Shown piece after piece: positions 59,264 to 64,000 of a stretch of 64,000 nt of DNA (position 1 is its first letter; every line of letters begins with the position of its first letter). Both the position numbers and the translations under genes were made by a program. Origin of the DNA: CBDBKE01 sp965218055 (GTDB lineage: Bacteria; Acidobacteriota; Terriglobia; JAJPHL01; JAPKYU01); assembly GCA_965218055.1 (NCBI GenBank), contig CBDCKA010000001.1:1183850-1247849 (forward strand), written 5' to 3'. The notes below the pieces were generated by a model. It saw only the letters and a program-made list of their open reading frames with translations, did no database searches and was not told the origin of the DNA.

Positions 59264-60427
59264 ATGGAACGAGTGCCTTCAGCGTACATTGCGGGTTACG
59301 AGAAAACCCGCCTCTATGATCAGGCAGCTGCCGACAACTATCTCAAGCACACTACCCTTGGCGATCCTGAATTGGACCCGATTATGGAGGACCTCTCCTC
59401 CATCCCTCCTCAAGACCTACACCGGTTCATCGAGGCTGGAATAGAGCAGCGGGATGAGATTCTGCACAAGGCGCCGCAAGCCCTGCGCGACTTCTTCAAG
59501 AATTTTGAGGAGCCTCCCTGGCTCATGCACGAAATCTTTCGTCCAGGGGTTCGCGCCTTCCACGCAAACGTAGACCTCATGCTTGTCGCATTCGTTACGG
59601 GGGTACTGGTGGAAGGCTTTTCGACACTTATCGCCAAGTCTTTCAACATTACAGGGCGAGTGGCGTCCACCAAGAGACGCCTCCAGCAGAATAACCGCCA
59701 CATGATGGAAATATTTTTCCCCGGCGGCCTGCAAAGAAAAGGAGATGGATGGAAGCTATCCATGCGCATTCGCTTCGTTCATAGTCGAATAAGGGGTCTG
59801 CTGGCGAAGTCCGACGATTGGAATCACGAAACTTGGGGCGCGCCGGTAAGCGCGGCGCACCTGGGTTTTGCCATTTCCGTCTTTTCCAAGCGCCTTCTGG
59901 AATACTCCTTGTTGGTGGGTGCGAAGTTCAGCAAGGAAGAAAAAGAGAGTGTTCTTGCCGTTTGGCGCTACGCCGGCTATCTCATGGGGATACCTGAAAC
60001 CATCCTCTATACCAACGGCGCGGATGCGGAAAAAATTTACAAAATCAGCTATATGTGCGAGCCCCCGCCGGATGCCGAATCGATAGCCGTGGCGAATATG
60101 TTGATCCAGGCCATTCCGGCAGTTGCGGATGTGACAGATCCGACTGAAAGAGACAATGTGGTAGCTTTGGCCTACCGCCTGTCACGAGCGCTTATAGGAA
60201 ACAAACTCGCTGACCAGTTCGGGTTTCCAAAGACCACTGCCCTACAAGGACTGTTAACACTGTTCAGTTACCGGATGAAACAACGCCTACAGCGATTTCT
60301 GAAGAAGAAACAGCTGGTTAGATCGGAAAATTTTATTCAGCTTCTCCAAATCTCGGTGTACGACGAAGAGGGGCTGAGTTACAGGATGCCCAACCACGTC
60401 TACACATCAAGATCAATCAAATGGTGA
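59264..60427 (+). CDS. MpaB/rubber-oxygenase-type (DUF2236) oxygenase-like protein
   Basis: A 387-residue protein of the DUF2236/MpaB superfamily, which includes latex-clearing protein Lcp. Landmarks are EEPPWLMHEIFRPGVRAFHANVDLMLVAFVTGVLVEGFSTLIAKSFNITGRV, then LSMRIRFVHSRIRGLL (the Rx3VHxxxR heme-ligand helix), NHETWGAPVSAAHLGFAISVFSKRLLE and VWRYAGYLMGIPE. The superfamily binds a b-type heme and cleaves isoprenoid or polyprenyl carbon chains. A strong AGGAGG precedes the ATG. An RND/MMPL operon follows after 177 bases on the same strand. The substrate is unknown. Confidence 0.8.
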   Translation: MERVPSAYIAGYEKTRLYDQAAADNYLKHTTLGDPELDPIMEDLSSIPPQDLHRFIEAGIEQRDEILHKAPQALRDFFKNFEEPPWLMHEIFRPGVRAFHANVDLMLVAFVTGVLVEGFSTLIAKSFNITGRVASTKRRLQQNNRHMMEIFFPGGLQRKGDGWKLSMRIRFVHSRIRGLLAKSDDWNHETWGAPVSAAHLGFAISVFSKRLLEYSLLVGAKFSKEEKESVLAVWRYAGYLMGIPETILYTNGADAEKIYKISYMCEPPPDAESIAVANMLIQAIPAVADVTDPTERDNVVALAYRLSRALIGNKLADQFGFPKTTALQGLLTLFSYRMKQRLQRFLKKKQLVRSENFIQLLQISVYDEEGLSYRMPNHVYTSRSIKW

Positions 60428-60604
60428 AGATGCTTGTACTGGTGGTGCAACCAACTCCGTACGGCAACCGCCTCCGTCTGGTAACAGGAAGCAGCGATTC
60501 GGTCAGTTGATGGAACGAAGTCATCTGCGGTTGGCAGTGTCGATAGCGCTGCACAATCGAGTCGTCGATTCAGTTGCCGCTCCCAGCCTGGGATGGTCCA
60601 GACA

Positions 60605-62899
60605 ATGACGCCTGTGCTATTGGACCGCTACGTTGACACCATTCTGAGCCGTCGGTGGCTGGTCGTTGTGCTTGCTGTGCTGCTCATGCTGGTCATGACG
60701 GCGGGCGCCCGCTTCATCGCCGTTACGAACGATTACCGCATTCTGTTCGGCGAAAACAATCCGCAACTGGCTGCTTTCGAAGCCCTGGAGAACACCTACG
60801 CCGTATCCAATACAGCACTGATCGCCATCGCGCCGCGAGAAGGATCGGTGTTCACCCGCGAGGCGCTTGGCGCGGTTGAGGAGTTGACCGAAGCCGCGTG
60901 GCGCACGCCTCATTCCAGCCGGGTCGACTCCCTCACCAACTATACCCATAGCGAGGCGCTCGGGGAGGACGATTTGGTGGTCGGGTCGCTCGTCGAGGAC
61001 GCGGGCTCGCTGAGCGATGCCGACTTGGCGCGAGTCGAGACGATCGCGCTGAACGCAATCGACATTGCCGGGCGTCTGGTCTCCCATGACGGCCGCGTGG
61101 GCGGGCTGGCGATCAACTTCGTCCTGCCCGAAAATCCAGACCTCGCGGTAGTCGAGATTACCGATTATCTCAACGCCCTGCTGGATCAGGCCCGCACGAG
61201 CCACCCGGACATCGCCTATTACCTGACCGGCGATGTTGTCATGAACCGCGCCTTCGCCGACGCCACGCAAGACGATCTTCGGACCCTCATGCCGATCGTG
61301 TTTTTCATCATCGTTGTCAGCACGGCCCTGCTCCTGCGCTCGGTGCTTGGCACCGTGTCCATCGTTGCCGTGGTGGTGTTTATTATCGCTACCACCATGG
61401 GGTTCGCGGGCTGGATCGGAACGGTGTTCAGCCCTACCAATGCCGGCGTACCGATTATCGTCATGGCGATTGCCGTGGCGCATTCGGTTCACATCGTCAC
61501 GAGCACTCTGATAGGTATGCGCCGTGGCTTGGGCAAGAATGAGGCGATTGCGGAATCGCTTCGCATCAATGCCTATCCGGTATTTCTCGCCGCGGGCACG
61601 ACTGCGATCGGGTTTTTCAGCCTGAATGCCTCGGATTCGCCGCCTTTTCATGTCCTGGGCAATCTCGTGGCGTTTGGCGTGTTATGCGCCTTCGTCTATT
61701 CCATGACTCTCCTGCCGGCGATGCTTTCGATCCTGCCATTGCGTGCGCCTGTTGTCGGCGCTGAACGGTCCGTCTTCTTCGACCGCTTCGGCGCCTTCGT
61801 CGTCGCGCGCCGCACGTTTCTGCTCTGGTTCGTCGCCCTTCTGGCAGTTGCTCTGATCACCGGCATTCCCCGCAATGAGTTGAGCGACAACTGGACGCGG
61901 TATTTCGATGAGCGTTACGAGTTCCGGCGCGCCACGGACTTCGTCATCGAAAATCTGACCGGCCTGAATACGCTGGAATACTCGCTGAACGCGGAACGCG
62001 AAGGCGGCATCACCGACCCCGAGTATCTGCGCGCAGCCGATGCTTTCGCCGAATGGTACCGGGAGCAGCCCGAAGTGACCCATGTGCAGGCCTTTCCCGA
62101 CATCATGAAACGCCTGAACAAGAACATGCACGGGGACGAGGAGGCTTTCTATCGGTTGCCTGCCGATCCGGCGCTCGCGGGGCAATATCTGTTGCTTTAC
62201 GAGCTTTCGCTGCCATTCGGCAGTGACCTCAATAACCGCATTGACGTCGCCAAATCCGCTACGCGCATGACCGTTGTGGTCGGCGATTCGTCGGCTGGGG
62301 AACAGCGCGAGCTTGATGCGCGCGCGCAGGCTTGGCTGAACGCCAATGCTCCCCAGCTTGCGAGCGCGGCATCGGGCATCAGTATGATCTTCGCGCACCT
62401 TTCCCAACGAAACATCAACAGCATGCTGCGAGGCACGATCATCGCCATGGCCCTCATTTCGTTCATCCTGGTCTTGGTTTTCAAGAGCGTTCGCCTTGGC
62501 CTCATCAGTCTTTTGCCCAACTTCATTCCCGCAGCCATGGGCTTCGGTCTGTGGGGCTATCTAATCGGCCATGTGGGCATTGCCGCTTCGGTGGTCTGCG
62601 TCGTCGCCTTCGGAATTATCGTGGACGATACGATCCATTTTATGAGCAAGTATCTGAAAGCGCGCGGCGAGGGACTGCCGGCGACCGAGGCCGTGCGCTC
62701 CACCTTTCGCACCGTAGGTCAAGCGTTATGGACCACGACGGCAGTTTTGTCGGCGAGCTTCCTGGTGTTCGCTTCGTCGGGGTTCGAGCTCAGCTGGGCG
62801 CTCGGCCTGCTGGTCGCGATCATGCTCGGCTTCGCGCTCCTCGCCGATTTCTTACTTCTCCCGGCTCTGTTGATGGCCATTGATCGGAGGAACCCATGA
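60605..62899 (+). CDS. MMPL/RND-family transporter
   Basis: A 764-residue inner-membrane protein with the MMPL/RND duplicated topology. One TM (LVVVLAVLLMLVMTAGARF) is followed by a periplasmic loop beginning TNDYRILFGENNPQLAAFEALENTYAVSNTALIAIAP. A five-TM block follows (TLMPIVFFIIVVSTALLLRS, IVAVVVFIIATTMGFAGWIGTVFSPTNAGVPIIVMAIAVAHSVHIV), then a second loop and a second TM block ending FALLADFLLLPALLMAI. The proton-relay-like segment GIIVDDTIHFMSKYLKARGEG is present in the second half. Start at ATG 60605; ATG 60593 is 4 codons earlier. Its stop overlaps the next start (ATGA), so the three genes to the window end form an operon. Likely exports a lipid or hydrophobic compound. Confidence 0.87.
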   Translation: MTPVLLDRYVDTILSRRWLVVVLAVLLMLVMTAGARFIAVTNDYRILFGENNPQLAAFEALENTYAVSNTALIAIAPREGSVFTREALGAVEELTEAAWRTPHSSRVDSLTNYTHSEALGEDDLVVGSLVEDAGSLSDADLARVETIALNAIDIAGRLVSHDGRVGGLAINFVLPENPDLAVVEITDYLNALLDQARTSHPDIAYYLTGDVVMNRAFADATQDDLRTLMPIVFFIIVVSTALLLRSVLGTVSIVAVVVFIIATTMGFAGWIGTVFSPTNAGVPIIVMAIAVAHSVHIVTSTLIGMRRGLGKNEAIAESLRINAYPVFLAAGTTAIGFFSLNASDSPPFHVLGNLVAFGVLCAFVYSMTLLPAMLSILPLRAPVVGAERSVFFDRFGAFVVARRTFLLWFVALLAVALITGIPRNELSDNWTRYFDERYEFRRATDFVIENLTGLNTLEYSLNAEREGGITDPEYLRAADAFAEWYREQPEVTHVQAFPDIMKRLNKNMHGDEEAFYRLPADPALAGQYLLLYELSLPFGSDLNNRIDVAKSATRMTVVVGDSSAGEQRELDARAQAWLNANAPQLASAASGISMIFAHLSQRNINSMLRGTIIAMALISFILVLVFKSVRLGLISLLPNFIPAAMGFGLWGYLIGHVGIAASVVCVVAFGIIVDDTIHFMSKYLKARGEGLPATEAVRSTFRTVGQALWTTTAVLSASFLVFASSGFELSWALGLLVAIMLGFALLADFLLLPALLMAIDRRNP

Positions 62900-63723
62900 T
62901 GTACGGGTGTCCCACCCGCTCGACGCTGTTGTTTTTTGTGCCTTACCTGGCCCTCGTGGCTTGTCTCGCTGTGCAGCCACTGGCGCGTGCACAAAGCCCT
63001 GCTGCCGAGGAAACCGGGCTGAAGATCGCGCTCGAGGCTCGCGAGCGCGGCGAGGGTTTTGGCAATTTCACGGCTAGCCAAGTCATGGTGCTGCGCAACC
63101 GGCAGGGGCAGGAGAGTCGGCGCCAGCTCCGTGTTAAGGTGCTCGAGGTCGCCGGAGACGGGGACAAGAGCATGTTCGTCTTCGATCAACCGCGCGACGT
63201 CGAGGGAACCGCGCTGCTCATCCACGCTCATAAGGAAGACGCGGACGAGCAATGGCTCTATTTGCCTGCTCTGAAGCGGGTCAAGCGGATCAGCTCGTCG
63301 AACCGTTCCGGATCCTTCATGGGCAGCGAATTCGCCTATGAGGACATGAGTGCCCCGGAGGTGGAGAGGTTCACCTACCGGTACCTGCGTGACGAGCCTT
63401 GCGGCGACTTGACGTGCACGGTCTCCGAACGCGTCCCGGTCGATAAGAAATCCTCGGGCTACAGCCGCCAACTGGTCTGGCAAGACCGGGACGAGCTTCG
63501 CGTCTGGAAAGTGCAGTACTACGACCGCAAGGACGCGCATCTGAAGACTCTCACCTTGAGCAGCTACGAACAGCATCTGGATCGTTACTGGTACGCTGGG
63601 GAGATGACGATGGTGAATCATCTCACGGGGAAGAGCACCGTGCTGAGTTGGACGGATTTTCAGTTCCTAACCGACATCAGCGACCGGGACTTCACCCAGA
63701 CCGGGCTGAGGCGAGTGCGTTGA
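62896..63723 (+). CDS. LolA-like outer-membrane lipoprotein-sorting protein
   Basis: A 275-residue exported protein. Signal peptide LLFFVPYLALVACLAVQPLARAQ. The LolA/LolB-like half-barrel is visible as ASQVMVLRNRQGQESRRQLRVKVLEVAGDGDKSMFVFDQPRDVEGTALLIHAHKEDADEQWLYLPALKRVKRISSSNRSGSFMGSEFAYEDM, and later as YSRQLVWQDRDELRVWKVQYYDRKDAHLKTL. Such proteins are the usual partners of MMPL transporters in proteobacterial lipid-export operons. It overlaps the upstream stop by 4 bases and the downstream start by 1 base. Confidence 0.85.
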   Translation: MMYGCPTRSTLLFFVPYLALVACLAVQPLARAQSPAAEETGLKIALEARERGEGFGNFTASQVMVLRNRQGQESRRQLRVKVLEVAGDGDKSMFVFDQPRDVEGTALLIHAHKEDADEQWLYLPALKRVKRISSSNRSGSFMGSEFAYEDMSAPEVERFTYRYLRDEPCGDLTCTVSERVPVDKKSSGYSRQLVWQDRDELRVWKVQYYDRKDAHLKTLTLSSYEQHLDRYWYAGEMTMVNHLTGKSTVLSWTDFQFLTDISDRDFTQTGLRRVR

Positions 63724-64000
63724 TGTTGCCACGTTTTGCTCTGCACCGTGCGGGGAATGGCGCTGTCTGGATCTTGGCCGCGGTCTTTGCCCTCGGAGCA
63801 CACGCCGAGATTGTCCGCCGCGACTTTTCAGGGCAATTGAGTGCCGAAGGCCGAGGATATCCCTCCTCCGGCGCTCATGCCGGCCAGCGCTCGCATGCAG
63901 GCGGTTTTGTTGCGGCACCGAATCTCTACCTCGAAGACGACGCAGGTAGAAGCTTCACTCTGGCGCCGTTCTTTCGCTACGACAGCGCGGACCCGGGGCG
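63723..64000 (+). CDS. Outer-membrane protein of the MMPL operon, 5' part only
   Basis: The frame runs from ATG 63723 (overlapping the previous TGA) through the window end, 92 codons seen. A signal peptide (GNGAVWILAAVFALGAHA) is followed by EIVRRDFSGQLSAEGRG and later FVAAPNLYLED, SFTLAPFFRYDSADP, consistent with the first strands of a DUF1302-like or other beta-barrel protein commonly encoded third in this operon type. The family cannot be fixed from the fragment. Confidence 0.65.
   Translation, partial: MLPRFALHRAGNGAVWILAAVFALGAHAEIVRRDFSGQLSAEGRGYPSSGAHAGQRSHAGGFVAAPNLYLEDDAGRSFTLAPFFRYDSADPG

Overview
The window looks like one contig from an environmental acidobacterium, probably of the Bryobacterales/Solibacter type, with a long foreign or rearranged right-hand third. 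The taxonomic guess rests on gene content: paired DUF1549/DUF1553 cytochrome-like proteins and DUF1501 proteins, a very large Oar-like TonB receptor with an N-terminal carboxypeptidase-regulatory domain, CRTAC1 (FG-GAP/ASPIC-UnbV) proteins and many Tat-exported TIM-barrel or metallohydrolase proteins. No rRNA genes or CRISPR arrays were found. There are two tRNA genes.

Layout. 1-746: 5' part of a TPR protein gene (minus). 824-12053: a minus-strand cluster, probably an operon, with two DUF1549/DUF1553 proteins, two DUF1501 proteins, a glutathione-independent formaldehyde dehydrogenase (fdhA) between them, and a secreted PPC-like protein at the head. A FadR-type GntR regulator (12424-13305) is divergent from it. 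13803-17285: TonB receptor. 17547-31905: amidohydrolase, methyltransferase, CehA/McbA-like PHP protein, two tandem Nramp-like transporters lacking the usual metal-ligand motifs, an SGNH hydrolase, a dimethylformamidase-like protein, a TIM-barrel isomerase, an HpcH/HpaI aldolase, a GNAT enzyme and a 2-hydroxyacid dehydrogenase. 32081-40226: IolD, a secreted propeller-like protein, two more TIM-barrel isomerases/epimerases, an RraA-like aldolase and an Ldh-family dehydrogenase. Together these suggest catabolism of inositol-, ketose- or sugar-acid-type substrates, but no complete pathway is present. 40481-43459: two CRTAC1 proteins, the first broken.

From tRNA-Gly (43686) onward the sequence is an integrated element: tyrosine integrase, excisionase-like HTH protein, VirB11-like ATPase, VirD4/TraD-like coupling protein, remnants, and an IS1380-type element that appears to cut an older gene. 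Next comes a 5.07-kb segment (52091-57158) bounded by 43/44-nt inverted repeats identical except for one base. It carries a Tsx-like outer-membrane protein, a SpoIIE phosphatase with a duplicated sensor region, an RsbW-like kinase, a STAS protein and a LOG-family protein, which amounts to a partner-switching module on what looks like a mobile cassette. To its right lie a YjbQ-like protein, an MpaB/DUF2236 oxygenase-like protein and an MMPL transporter/LolA-like/outer-membrane operon running off the window.

Two patterns cut across the annotation. Several genes are split by single-base shifts, most of them placed in homopolymers, which could be sequencing error or decay. The acidobacterial part also holds many 10-18-bp tandem duplications, some placed exactly on Shine-Dalgarno or start-codon regions.
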